NCBI RefSeq assembly: GCF_037975245.1
Contig: NC_092583.1
Coordinates: 13,917,764-13,981,763 of the forward strand
DNA: 64,000 bases
Direction: 5' to 3'
From: Apostichopus japonicus
Lineage: Eukaryota; Echinodermata; Holothuroidea; Aspidochirotida; Stichopodidae
A model generated the notes under the pieces. That model saw only the letters and a list, made by a program, of their open reading frames with translations, had not been told where the DNA came from and did not search any database. Positions 14,640-28,600 of this stretch are shown one piece after another (within the stretch, counting starts at the first letter, position 1; each line of letters starts with the position of its first letter). A program made the position numbers and the translations under genes.

Positions 14640-17600
14640 CAAGGCACAATCGTTGGCTACTCTTGTTCTTGGAATGTCAATGTGACATGCTTATCTCCGA
14701 AACGGGAGTTGCCTCTTTAAGGTCACATGTTGGTTGGTGTTTGAAATAATCGCAAACACGTGTCATGCACTGAGAGGCCTTCCTGCAAATGACAATCAGA
14801 TATGAATGTTGTACCTCAGTTTTGCCCTAAACTAATTAAGAAATGGGACCTTGAAGACTTGTTCTTGAAGCAGCCTTCCCCCCCCCCCCAAAACTTTGAT
14901 GATGTTGTACCAAGTCCGTAGTGCACCTCCCTCAGCAGTGTTGTGCACAAAGGGACCATGCACCCCCTCTCACACCCCCACCCCCCCTCCTAACTTTGAA
15001 ATCCAGTGCTCGTTTGTCTCCTGTTGATGGGGTTGTTACGTGCATGGTTGACAGAATTGAAAACAGGAATTGAAAACTTACTTAGCCCGGCTTATTTGAT
15101 ACACAAAACTTACACGCACCATGAGTTTACAAAATGTACAGTCGAACCAAACCAAGTTTAAACTGATTAAGCTTTAAAAATAGGCATAGCACAGCTACTG
15201 TAATATTTGTTTACCTGCAACATTTGCTAAATATATATAGAGAGTGAAGATGAGAATTAAATACATTCAGCTAATTATGTATGAAACACTAACTGAGGTT
15301 GTAAGACCTACTGCAGTAATTAGTTAATTATTTGAATAAATTGATAGATCGTTAATACTTTAATCAGAGTCAATATATGAATAACTCATTTATTCATTTC
15401 GAGAAAAAACAAAACCCATAAAGTGTTGTAATATCAGTTTTGGATTTTGACCAATTAAATCTATAAGATGCTTGTTACTATGAGCAAAGGAAAGTTTTCT
15501 TCAACCACAAAAAAAGAAGAAAACTGGTAAAAACATCCCGAAATTGAACTTTCAATAACTGCATTACCTGAACCTCTTTAATTTAAAAGTAGTTCATGTT
15601 GTAACCTTGTTTTTTTTTAGTTACCCCCTATGCATGATGCATGATGTTCTCAAGGCTGGAAGGCAATCAAATTGGTGTGTTCGCCAACTAGTAAGAATTG
15701 ATCCAAAGAATGAGATAACAAACAAGTTTGTACAATCAAATTAACCAGCTCGTTTTTTTTTTTTTAAAGTTTTATTTTAGTGCATACATTACAAGAGAAT
15801 ATTATGACAAGCCCTATGTCAGATAGAGCTCACAGTCTGCGACATCAGCAAAGTGAAAAAAATAAATAAATAAAGAGAGAGAGAGGGGAAAGTATTTATG
15901 ATAGCATCGACCTTTGGCATACAGTACTAACACTTGCATAAGGCAGAGGCAGGCTCAGACTGATACAGAGTAATAGTTTATTTTTCTAATGGTGTTTTTT
16001 TAGTTGCCGGTATACCTGTTATTAAATGATGATTGTTAAGATTGGGTGGATTAATTTAAACCAGCTTTTTTTTTCCGTTTTTATTGCCAATAAAGCATTT
16101 ATTTTTAACAGTGTTACTATTTATTTTTTAATTATTTTCTTTGATTAGCGATTTTTTTCTTCCCCGTCTTCTGTCATTCTTTGTTTGCTGCGATCTCATT
16201 TTCCCGGCCCGCCCTGTATTTGTTGTTAAATCATAATAATGTTTATAAAGGGTAAATATTATGAAGTAAATGATATTGGATATAGATTATGAGGTTAAAT
16301 GAACACAACAACCTATGATTTTATTCTCACAGTGCAAAGAGTAACAAGTTAACAAAGTCAAACATTAGAAATGATATCAAAGGTCATTTTGAAGAGAAAT
16401 ATAAAGCATTTTTGATGAATCATAAGTTAGTCTTCATTTTCATGGTATATATGAACACACATGTATGATGAAATATGTAGTAAATGTCATGCTCTCTAAA
16501 TCGAACTCATGTAAAACATCACATGATTGAGGTGAGGGGCAGCCATCCTCACAAACTGCGGAGGTGTTATAACTAGTTTCTTATTAATATCCTGTATGAC
16601 TTCACATTGGATATGCCTACATGAATGTGCATATTAACCATGTCAAGGGATATACATTTATATCTTCAATCGTTGTTTAGCCATGCAGTTATGGAAAGAT
16701 CTGTGTTTCTATAAAATACGGTACCTGTGCACAAAAACGGCTATACATCTTTGCAGTTGTAAAGCAATTTGCCCCATTTTTGCCTGTCATTTTGTGATGC
16801 GATACTGGATAAATTAGTCCCCCGTATGTGCAAATGTCATGTCCAGTATGCATAGATGTGAATACCACCATGGTATAAACTGATATGGTATCAATATAGT
16901 GTTGTAAATTCCAAACAATCTCAAAAGTTTTTTTTAAGGTTATATAGGAAGTTGTATCAAACTTTCATGTCACCTTTGAACAGTCAGAAGTAATACAAAC
17001 ACTTAATTGTGTGTAACACTAACAGTTTCAGTTGAATATGTCCATTCAGGGATTTTTTGGTAGAATTTTTATTCACTGTTTAATACCAAACCCTGAGAAT
17101 CTCTCTGGATTTGTACCCAAAATGTTGATAGCAAACATCCCCCTCCTTCCCCCCTCCCCCATATACCAAAACTTACCAAGCTACATTTCTTTTCTTCATC
17201 TGGAATACAACATATCTACAAAGATGGCCCAAAACATGTGCCAAATGCATTAGTGTTTTGTGGTGTCCTTGTCCAGGATTGCGCCTGGGGAGCTGTTCTC
17301 CATCTACTAAGTCTGAGCTTGCATAAATATTTTGTGATATTTTGATTGCAATCAGTCCTCATAGACATCCAACAGAGAAGTATAAATATAAATCAAGACA
17401 AAGTCTCAACCCCTTATTCATGCCTGTACATATTTCTCTTTATTTATTAATTTCGATTTCGCCAAAATAAATTCATTAGGAAAAGTAGTATGAAAATAAG
17501 TGTAGTAACTTATCTTTGATCAAGCTATGCGTTTATTAAATTTCTTCTGCCTTGTTTCTATACCGTTTGACTGCAGGAATGTATTATGTGGTAAAAAGAT

Positions 17601-19759
17601 TTTGTTTACAAATGTCTGTAGGTAATTGTTTTTTGGAATTAGGGAAAATCAAATAATTTGCTGGTATATAATTTTTTTCCCCTCATCGTGTTTTGGTATA
17701 TAAGCTATTTACTTAGAAATAAAATATATTAAGCTGTCCCGGCAAATTAAAACTAGGTTAGATATAAAACAAACCGATAACTGACTGTGATTTGAAAAAG
17801 AAGCAAATTTCTTGGCTTTCTTTCCCTTCAAATTTAAAATTTAAAGATGGGGGGGGGGGGGGGGGGAGTGGGGGAGCAGAGCATTATTACCACAACAGAC
17901 ATTAAAAGTGGTTGTCAAAGCAAATATTGACTGTAACCATAAATTGGTATTGCAAGGGAAAAGTTATCATAGTCTTTAATGCTGAGGATATTTTGAAGGG
18001 CACATCCACTTTACCATATAACCAAGTTCTGTCAAAGCTAATAGCCTAGGATGTGAGGAGGGGGAGGAGGGAGGGGGGTGGAAATAGATGCCAGGGATAG
18101 GAATTGAGATAGGTGGGTAGCTCACCATGTAACATCTTACTCATAGATTAAATCATCTCTCTATTTACGTTCAGCTGCGGTATTGGTCGTCAACCACCAC
18201 AAATCGTGGTCCTATATTGGCAGTTATGACAAACTGTTAGCTCTGCAAAGTTTCTGTGCTATTTGGAAGCACTTGACCTTTCAAATAATATACCCAGCTG
18301 TCTCTTTAATGCGAGGCAGGAATTACAGTCTTTTAAAAAGAAAACGAAATAACATAGTCACAAACAAGTTTGTTCCGTTAGAAATAATATTGTAATCAGA
18401 CTAATCCTGGTTATTCATATATTAGAATAGTTCGTAAGACTATTGTGCGATGCCAATGGCTACCGACTCTTGACAAAATTGTCTTCCTTTATGATTATAA
18501 ATTTATTGTTCATAACAGCCTACAGCAATTTTGTCTCATAGTTTATCAATGTACCTGTTTGCGGTTCCCCCCCCCCCCAATGTTTCCACAAACTATGAAA
18601 ATCCATAGAACAGTTATATATACTTCCACAAATAGGAGGTGGCACACCACCATGTATACTGCATTCCCAAATAACATAGTTTATCCTTACCAGAATAGAT
18701 ATTCGGTTCAACGGACAATTCTTGTTCTAATAGAGAGTAGCTGGACGACTAAAAATTAAAAAAAAACGCAAATTCTACAGAATCTGTTTTACGATGCTAC
18801 TTATCCTTGAACTTCCCCGCAAATCGTATCACACACTGTAAACAAAACCAAAAAAATCGGAGAACGTGAGGGAGAGAGAGATTCGGGCATGTGCTCAATT
18901 CTAGCAAAGCCTTTTTCGTCTTATATCGTAAGGGTCTTTGACCAAGGATGACAAGCCGTGTGAAAAGTATGTCGCACGGCCAACCTCCAGAGGTGATAAT
19001 TCAATGTATGGTTTTTTTTAAGAGGTCTATGACCATAGAAGGCCATGTTTTCCTGTGTTTCTATTCATGGTGAGGCATTCAGGCATTGAATTTTCTTTAG
19101 CTCGCTCGTTTCATTTTTGTTTTCAAATCGGCACAATTTCGCACAGTAATCTGAAAAGAATTTGGGTCTCTGTATACCCTTTTTATTTTACTGAAAAATT
19201 CTTGCCTGTTGGCGTGGCCCAACATAGTTAGATATATCTTTGTGCAGCTGACTGGATGGGCAGCTGATTGACATATAAGTAGCTCTAAAAAGCCCTGGTT
19301 ACAAAGTCATGGAACTTCCAGCCAAGAAACAACCCATTAATCCCTCCCCTCCCCCCCCCTCCCCCGCAAAATAAAAAGAGAGAAATTAAGAGGTTAAATC
19401 GTGAACAATTTAGTCAGTTGATCATACCAGCCATGCAGATAAAGGTATGTGAGTTTTCATGTTTGTTGTGCTTGCACTTTTGATACACCGAGGGTCTCTT
19501 TAATACCGGTTTTCGTGTACCCAACTTTCACAATTTTTTCAAATATTGGATATTTAAACAAGTGAGGGATCAGGATATAAATCTCTGTTAGAAGGAAGCT
19601 AATCAAAGTTAAAAAGTTACTTGAAAGGATTGAGGAAGCTTGAAAGTATATAAAGCTAGAACTAGAAGAGCACAGAAATGGTGTAATAAAAAATGTAAAG
19701 AGCTACAAACCCATCCAAACATATTTATATATATATATAGCCTGTACTCATTGTCCATA
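14640..19759. other. Intronic stretch, no gene recognised
   Basis: AT-rich unique DNA with homopolymers (C tract near 14879, T tract near 15753, G18 at 17849-17866, C tract near 18569). Nothing coding or repetitive beyond these is evident. Confidence 0.5.
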
Positions 19760-20014
19760 CATGTATGTATGTATATATGTATGTATTTTAGATCCTCCTA
19801 AAAGCAGGAACTGGCGAAGAAGCCATCATTGGCTTATCAAAGCCGCAAACTGACCGAAGTCTGTCTCTTTGATTCATATTTAACGTTCACGATTATGAAT
19901 TGTCAATTGTCAACACCTCTGTAACTGGACGACATACATTAATCTTGGAATGACTCGAACTCGGGACCTTATGATTGGAAGGCACAGGCGTTAACCACTG
20001 AGCTAACACTCCCT
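19760..20014 (-). mobile_element. tRNA-derived SINE, minus strand
   Basis: The reverse complement of 19951-20012 starts ggagtgttagctcagtgg and carries a good polymerase III box A (TAGCTCAGTGG, 19996-20006) and box B (GAGTTCGAGTC, 19952-19962). The acceptor and anticodon arms do not pair properly, so it is not a functional tRNA gene. The unrelated body continues to about 19790 and ends in a TATG-type microsatellite, the usual SINE arrangement. A short match to its tail (tgtatgtattttagatcc) occurs at 60803-60820, possibly a fragment of the same family. Confidence 0.7.
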
Positions 20015-20804
20015 ACATATGCTAAACTTCTTACAGTCATGTTGGTGATGGTTTTGTTTTACCATGTGTCAACTCATAGGGTAGGATTTCTTTTCATTTC
20101 TCTGATTTGATTTGCATTTTCTGCCGTTGTTAAAAGTTGAGACATTGAATATAGTTTAATCCACAAGAGAGTAGATGAAACAGAATATATAAAATGGTTA
20201 CATAAACAAGTTAAAACTAGTGTTGTAAGGAGGATGGCTTAGTTATCATACATAACTATCTCCATTTATGAATCATACTTTGAAAAGATTTTCTGATGGC
20301 TCAAGTTTGCTGAATATTTTTGTACATGTTTAGCCGAAAGACTACATCCTCATAGCATTTTGTATCGCGAAGATATAAACAACTTTCAAATTTTGTGATA
20401 CTTTGTAAATTATGCATCAGGCAACAGTAGAATGAATGAAGTCATCGAGGCACTACGGCTGAAAATGTTTATAATATTGCAATCATTAATTCACAGAGGG
20501 AAAGAATATTTCTACTCCCCCCCCCAAAAAAAACAAGTGCATATAATGAGATTCTAACTACAGAGAACTTTGACAGTTAAATAAACTTTACAAATGTATC
20601 AGGTTTCAAGGATAAATCAACCAGAAGATTATAACAGCCTTAAGTCTAAAGTAAATCTTGTAAGGAGTATTTTACCTGGATGACATTACAGATCCCCTAC
20701 TGTATTCCAACTTTAATATTGGAGTAGTTGATTTAGTTTGTCAAAAATAAGTTACATTGCCATAAACCATATCTCAAGTTAGGAGGAGCAAGATTCTAAG
20801 ATGG

Positions 20805-21028
20805 GTACCCACACTCGTTATGGCGATCGTGCCTTCTCTTTGGAACGAACTCCCATTTCACGTTTGTGACTCTCCCTCCCTTTGTATTTTCAGGAGACAA
20901 CTTAAAACATTTCTGCTTGATTCCTAGTTTTTTTTTTGGTTCCTCGGTTTCCTTTGTCTCTTTCCTACTTTTTGTGTATTTTTTTGTGTATTAAGCGCTA
21001 TATAATTGTAATTTATTATTATTATTAT
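20805..21028 (+). mobile_element. 5'-truncated non-LTR retrotransposon (CR1/Jockey-like) 3' end
   Basis: From 20838 a frame reads LWNELPFHVC, then DSPSLCIFRRQLKTFLLDS and a stop at 20925-20927. This matches the typical carboxyl end of LINE ORF2 proteins, where a line of the type apxLWNsLP precedes FkrqLKTfLF. Just upstream, TRYGDRAFS is in a different frame, as if a few codons were lost, so the copy is frameshifted. It is followed by about 60 bases of 3' UTR, agcgctatataattgtaa and a (tta)n tail, the usual end of such elements. It is a dead fragment with no reverse transcriptase core. Confidence 0.75.
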
Positions 21029-22309
21029 GCAGTGTGGAATATTATTCATTTCATGACATTTGTTTGTCAATGGAATATCCATATAGGGTGTCCATAACTA
21101 TTAACTGGCTCACCAAGTTCCCTCCCAGACATTTCTTTTGCCCAACACTGTTTCATATCTCTGCAATATTGACACACTATCTTTGATCCATATCGACTTT
21201 TTATCACACCACCTGTATACCACTGAAGGTCTTATGACAAAGGAATCGCGAACTATATATACATGTATATATATCTAGTCACGTTTCATTTCTGTGTGTA
21301 AAACCTAGCTGCAACTGTGTTCTACCCTGTTGTCTATTTATATATATTGTCAGTTAGTATCTGTGTATTTATTGGTCCTTTCTGCCTTCTGCCTCTTGTA
21401 TAGTCAAAGGTTATGAAAGGACATAACAGAGGAACGCCACTCATGAAGTACGCTCTTTTTTTTTTAATTATTATTTTTTTAATATAATTTTAACGTTTAA
21501 ATGAAAAAAAGTTTTGCTTTTGTCCAATTGTGATATATTGGATGAAATTTAAATTCGTAGACAAAATGTGTGAAATATCTAGATATTGTTGAGCCTTTGT
21601 TCTTTAGTGGTAAACCCACATGACGCATAAAACAGTGTACATAGAACCAGTAAACACACAACAGAAGTTATCAATCAATTTGGACTTTAAAAGCCTTCAA
21701 AGTTGTTACAGTGATTGAATTTCTTGATGAAAGGCAGTGAGCTTGTATATTCTACATTATGATTAGTCAGCATGGTGGCCATGTAAATCCAACATCAAAA
21801 GTGTAACGTGAGTTACATGAAACGATAAATCTGTTATTTTAGTGAACCTCAAAATGTAATAGGCGTTTATAACGTAATTAAATAGGCCAAAAACATTTCT
21901 AGCTATAGGAATCAGAGCCTTATTGATTGTTACATCATGAATCGTATATTGGTAGGGTATCTGATCCTTTTCATATATTGCAGGATTAAATTGGTCAGAA
22001 TTATGCAATGTTTAAACAAGAGAAAGTACATCATTATTGTGTAGCATATACAAAGCTACAGGTGCCATAGGGATATTTTGTAGACAGTACAACCCCCCCC
22101 CCCCCTCCCCTATAATCTCTTTTGGATTGAGACAGACAGCCAACATAAAAATTGTTTTCAGTAACAGTTGGTTACTACATCTCCCTCCCCTCCTCTCATT
22201 CACCCCTCCCACACCCCTTCATCAATTTTACCAAGTTTCTTTCGAAGATCTTGATTTCAGTTCTGACTTAAGGTGGAAATATCAGACCGCTGTTTATACC
22301 ATCATATAG

Positions 22310-22400
22310 GAATATTAATATTAATAATAATAAATGAGATTTATATACCGTAGCGCCAAATCAGCAGACAAAAGTCACTGCTCAAGGTGCTTTACCAATG
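22310..22400 (-). mobile_element. Non-LTR retroelement 3' tail, minus strand
   Basis: Read on the minus strand, this gives a short segment with gagcagtgacttttgtctgc, then tttggcgctacggtatataa and a (tta/att)n tail. The gcgcta...atataaa...(tta)n structure parallels the tail of the LINE fragment at 20990-21028, in the opposite orientation. The following 200 bases (22400-22600) may be element body, but I cannot place them in a family. Confidence 0.5.
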
Positions 22401-22511
22401 TATTCCTCAACTAAAGGCACCATGTCAAAAAGCAAAGGAGCAGCAGAAGAAAGTGTAGAACTGCCAACCTGCAGTGCCCTATTGTGGAGCACAACAGATA
22501 ACATCCTACAA

Positions 22512-22531
22512 AGCCTGGCTGCAGCCAGGCT
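22512..22531. repeat. 20-bp perfect palindrome
   Basis: The sequence agcctggctgcagccaggct is its own reverse complement. It is followed within a few bases by a 10-bp palindrome, agctgcagct. It lies just beyond the retroelement tail at 22310-22400 and may belong to that element. Confidence 0.85.
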
Positions 22532-22600
22532 GCAGGAAGCTGCAGCTCCCTCAGCATCCTATACTTTTGCCATGGTACCTCAGTTATATACATCAGTTTA

Positions 22601-25600
22601 AAGCACATCAGTTTCATGTGATAATATCTCCTGGACTATTATTACTGTAATGTGTTTATATTTCATATCACTTTAACTGTAACTGTTGAAAGATTTCTAT
22701 ATATTTCCGAAATGAAAAACTAGTTCGGGCTAAAAACACTTTTGTATCTCACATATACAAAAAAAAATAAAGCAAAGTACTTTGTTAAACTTTTGACAAG
22801 CACCATTCATGGTTTAACCATATTGCTTGAATGTTGTAATCAGTTTGATATATTTGATAATGGTTAAGCTGAAATATATTCTCACTTATTAGTAATTGGT
22901 CACCATGTGAAAACACGTCAGGTGATCGTGATTGTAGACTTCAAGAAATTTTACCAAACCTTTTCGTGCAATTACTCACAAGAAGAATTTTAGTTGATTC
23001 AAAGTATAAAAGACCCCCCCCCCCCCTTTTGGGAATTTGTTCCACTACCAAATAATGAACATTTATTTAATAGCCATGAAATAGTACCAAAGGGATTCCT
23101 TTTTATATATATCTTAAATTTAACTCCACCATAAAACACTAGTGGCATTCTAGTGTTGACATTAGAAAATTAAACAATGTTTACTGTCTTTGATCTTGCT
23201 TCGTTATTTGGAATGCATGCTTTGTGACTATTTATTGGGAACTCTGAACCAAATTTTATACTGAAGAGTCACTGCAATGGGCTGCTTTAGATTATTGAAA
23301 CCACCGTTCTAAGAACAAGAGTTCAACCAAAGTTGGATAGAATCTATTCATGTTTGTGACAAGAATTTAATGTTTTCAAGCAATCTTTCCGTTCTTCTTA
23401 TTCTCATGTCAAGATTAATTGTCACCCTCTAGAATTTTGACAAAGAAAGTATTTGTCTCATTTGACAGTCTTTGGATTTTTGCAGATAGCATTTAGAATG
23501 TCTTAAAGGGATAGGTGACTTGTTTATTTTTATTGCTGTATTTTTGTAAACCCGTTTTGAAATCCAAGTTTTTGAAAGTTATGCGATAGAAACAATTACT
23601 GTTGCATGTATATTTTTAATTGCTTTTTTGCTTCATTAGTGTTGTTGTCGGAGGAGGGAGGGGGGGGGGGGGGTGATATGCACTCACAACTAGTTACAAT
23701 TTTGTGCCTTAAATTACATTGCAACTTTCTAGAGTTAATGCCAGTGGGGTTTGTGCTATGGAGTTCTTTGAATCACTCCAAAAATTTGGCATGAATTAAG
23801 TTTCATCTCTAAGCAATATCAATTGATAATATAACCACGCTTCAGAATGTTTAACATATAACTGGGTCGAATCTTTGATTTGGATATGAACAGCTCTTGT
23901 GTATGTTTTCGAACAATACATCAGCCAGCCAATTTTTTCACCCCGCGTAATTACAAAAGATGAAGTAGCCTTTAGAAGACTTTTACTGGCATATATCCTC
24001 CAATGATTATTTCCTAATATGAATTCATTTAAATTTAAAAGTTTTATGGATGTAGTGGATATCAACCAATTAAGGGAAAAGTACTCCTTTGTAGGTCAGG
24101 TTAGTTCATTAACATGAAATGAATAGACGAATGAAGTATTTCTTTGTCTGGTTTATCCCGTACATGATTAATCGTTCCGAGCACCTCTCCAGGTTTTTAA
24201 ACTCGTCGTGGAGCGCGCTGTCCGACCCACAATTAGACTCATTTGATCCTACTACACTGTCTGTGGTGCTACCCTCATTACAATGTTAAATTATTACTCG
24301 CGCTAAATCAGAAATTAAACATCTGCCTACATCTTATCCTGTGCATGACGTGTGAAATATAATTTTCACACTTCAGGGGTTACTGTTATAATTAAATCCT
24401 ATCTGGTGACCCACACCTTACAAGTATCTGTACCATCACAGGAATGAAGATGAACAAAAAACAAAAGCAGTAATATAAAAACTAAAAAAAAAAAAAAATG
24501 AGAGGAAAGAATGAGAAACCTCATCAAGCATTCCTCGATGAAAAATACAGGATGTTGCGAAGAGAGAAAGGGAGAAAAAAAAAAATGAACATTGTCAGAA
24601 GGGAAATCAACTTCTTCCTGCTGGTATCAAAAAATCTTTTTGGTCGGGTCAAGGATGAATCGGTAAGACATAATTCCCGATTCCTAACCTCCTCCCCATC
24701 TCTTACGTTCGTCATTCCCACCGACAGATATTTTTTCGTCATATAATTATTACCTTCTACTCGCCGTCTCTCCTTTTGTCCCGCATCATCTCCCGAGATG
24801 CTACCTACATACCTACATCCGTCGTCCTCCGTGTGCTCGATGCTCAGCCTCCCAAACCAAGGTCCTTATCGTATGGCATCAATTCCTCCTCGCTCTCTCT
24901 CTCTTCTCTCGCTCTCAATCGAATCTCTTCTCACTACAGTTATTTCTAGAACTGCATGCTAGTAATAATGTTTATTCACGGCCTAGGGAGATTTTTTGTT
25001 GTTGTGTAAGCAGTGCTGAATGTAGGCTAGTAAGTGAGTCGTTTTGGGCTTTTCTCTCTCTTTCTTTGACAGTAAAAAAAAAAAAAAATAGAGAATAATG
25101 ATGGACCTCTGTCTTTGCCTGCGTGTGTAAGGTTGAGGACGCCGACGTTTGGGTTAGGTCAACGGTCTCCCGAAATCTCTAAAGAAAGGACCACAAAAAA
25201 AAAAAAAAAAAAAAAATACAATACAGAAAGGTGCAGAACAAGGAATCAAAGAGAAACTATCAGTGAACAGTGTTAGTTCATGGTCTTGTGAGCTTTTGAA
25301 ATTTTGAAGGTCAGCCAATGCGTCCTGTTTTTGTTGCGAATGACTTGTGTGTTTTTCATTCAGCAACACTATATACAACAACCACAATATTTATGCAGCA
25401 GTCACAACAATATTGCAAAGGAATAGAGTAGTTAGTGTTAAGCCCTAAGCCCTGAAAAGGAACAAAACCAGTCACGTTGGTGGCCGGATTCACTCGCAGT
25501 CGGAGGTTCTCGTGGAAAGGAGGTGTTCGCCTGCGTGGAATCACTCTTTGGAACTAGAATGTCGGAAATATTATCGATATATTAAACCTAGCTGCAACCA

Positions 25601-28600
25601 ATTTTTTTTTTATCGGCAAGAAAGAATTTTATCAGTTTTATCAGACTGGAGTTGGGTTGGAAATAAGCTCTCGTTTTTGCTTTGGACGGTTGTTCTTTCG
25701 GAAAATGTGTTTAATTCCCTCGCAATATGATGTTACACATAAACGTGCAAGCGTGTAAGTATTCTTAGCCCAGGAGTTGTTATTTGTACCGATCTCTTTA
25801 AATGTGTGTGTACTTTTGGTCTGCCCTGTATATCCCTCCATGGCTCTTGATACCACCCTATAGGTGAGGATTCCCCACATACCTCACCCTCCTCATCTAT
25901 CAGTTTATGGCTTTCTTAGTTGTAATTTTTTAGCATACTGTGTCAAACTTTATGTTAAGAGTTACATGTTATTGCTGGGGTAAAAAAGGCTTTCCTTTTC
26001 AAATTTATCAGTTGTATTTTTGCTGACAGCTTCTGTGTTTTTAATTCTTCCTGTTTTCCCTTTCATATTTTGTTCATTCCTTTTATCAAGATATTACTTA
26101 ACCCTCAGGTGTTGTGAACATCGTCAAGTCGTAAAACCTGATGAAATGGCTCTTTCTTCATTTGCTACACTTACAGCTTTTAAGCATGTAATTCTGTGTA
26201 GCGTTTGATCATTATTTCAACAATTATTTTGGAATATGAAATCAAGGTAAGCATTTATTCCAAGAAGGATTGACAGAAGGTGGTTGAAACCTGCTACGAG
26301 CCATCACCACCAGTTAACTATAATAGTTCCGGCATATAACTGGATGGTGTTGTTTCAAAAGACATCACATCCTGTTAATGGAATTGTCTTTGTTAATTAC
26401 GGGTGAAATTGAAAACTTTAAAAAGAAAAAAAACACAGAGAAGGTAAACAAAAAAAAAATTCAATCCGAATATACCAAAAACATGTCCAGAAAATTGTCA
26501 ATACACAATGACAAATGGGAAAAAAATGACTTAAAAACTGATTTTGTTTTTGCTCAAATTGTGTTCTATTTCTTTTTAGTTTGAATATTAGAATAATCTT
26601 CTTGCATTTGGATTTTTGTGATTGATTTGAAAAGTTTTATCACCAGTAGAAAATTATCCTTTTATAGCATTAACCATGAAAATAATAAAATTAAATTTCT
26701 TGATATATTTGTAAACTTCTAAGAGAAGAAAAACTGCTCATACAAAAAAGAAAAAAGGAAAAAAGGGTAGTTTTTAGGATTGAAATATCATCCATTCCAA
26801 GTATTTTCAAGCTGTGTAAGTGTACATTTGGTCGTTTCTGTTGAACAAAGAAAAATCATTTGGATTATTTATTTACAAAAAAAATATCTTTGGAAATACT
26901 TAATTCAGTTATTTCCCTCTTCACATTGTGGTAAACTGTTTTTACCCCAAAAAATATCACTTAACTGTTCCCTTATTAGAAATAAAAACATTGTTAAAAT
27001 TATTAATTGGAATTTGATGACAATTGTTTTAACCACTTTGCTTAAAATTTTGTGATAAGAATTTGATGTGAAAGAGAACAGATACTTGCAGGGATAAAAT
27101 TTAGTAAACTTATGTTAGTTGATTCAACAATGGGTATTAAGTAGAAATTCATGTGGAAAATATTGACATAAAACTAAACAGGTTTACAATTTATTTACTT
27201 TCCCCCAAACAATAACAAACATGGATTTGTTGATGTAAGTGGTAGACAAATAGAAATTCAACTTTGTAGGAGACAAAGCCATAGAGAAATAAATATTTCT
27301 TATCTACAGAATTTTTTTAAATGAAATATTTTTTGAAATAAAATATTTGAAAGAAAAGATTATTTTAACTGTGCTATAGTTTGTGGATGCAAGTGTTGAT
27401 CCTCACATTTTGTATGCATTTAAAACATTCTTTGTATGCTTTTTATCCTTTTAATATTTCTTTGCAAAGTATTTTGTAGCGAGGTCCAACTCCTAAAAAT
27501 GGGAGAAGTAAAAGCATTGAAAAACACCAAACCAAATCTCCCCTGCAAACTAAAATACAGAAAATATCTCTTGATCATTTTTCAGTGCAGAAGGCAAATA
27601 AAGGACTAATTCTTAATTGTTTTTTCTCCCTGTTGATGATCCTCTAGTTTTGCTTAAAACTTCCACTTTCATAGTATTAATTATTTAAAATATTCCTGTA
27701 TTAATATAGAATTTGGTTTTATGATTTGTTGATTCAATTTTCTTAAGTTTAAGTTTGAATTTTTAAATAGAGGATAGTTTGAAATTTGTTAATTTTGCTT
27801 TTCTAAAGACAGTTTTGTTGGAATGTGTTTTAGACTAATAGTTTAACCTTAAAAATATTACTTGGAAAGATATTTTCATGGAATAAATATCATTTTTGTG
27901 GATTTTTCAAAAAAGGAAAAGAAGATGGAGAAGAAAAATAGGCCTAAGTATTAAATTCAATATTTCTAGGAAAGAGAATATTGAGGTCATCTGTTTTCAG
28001 TAAATCTTTATTTATTAATCTGTAATTTTACTATAAAAGCCATTCAGAAGGAGCGAAGCTAATGTTTCATATAACCATGGAAAAACTATATTAATATTAT
28101 ATTTTTGTTCAAAGAAACATCTTTTCATAAAAACTCTGCATTGTCAACTTTAGGATGTCAAAACCCTACTTTGTTCTTTTAAACATTTTAATAGGAGCAA
28201 AACATATTGTTTTTGATTATTTGTAAAATTTCATACAAAAACTTTACTAAATTTTGATTTCATCACTTAAAGTTTTATTCGAAATTGTTAAAATTTTCAC
28301 AGTTGCTCCTTACATGTGAATTTAGGGCTAAAATGAAAAGCGTCTGAGTGACAGAATGTTGGGAACCTGAGTGTATTGTTTTTCAACCTCAGACTTTCTT
28401 TGATCAATTCCAATCATATTTCGAGTTATATTCTGTAAATTTGGTGAAATTTTACTGCCCAAACCCAAAAATAAAGTGAGTTGTACAGGAAAATTGTATT
28501 GTCTCAGTTGAAGACTCTCTGTGAGACATTTTGTACTACGAAAAATCGATCTTATTATTTATGAATTCTGCTTAAAATTGATATAAAGAGTTTCAAGGAT

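Noticed and set aside
19951-20012. Functional tRNA gene
   Set aside because: Boxes A and B are present, but the acceptor and anticodon stems do not pair, and a SINE body and tail follow.
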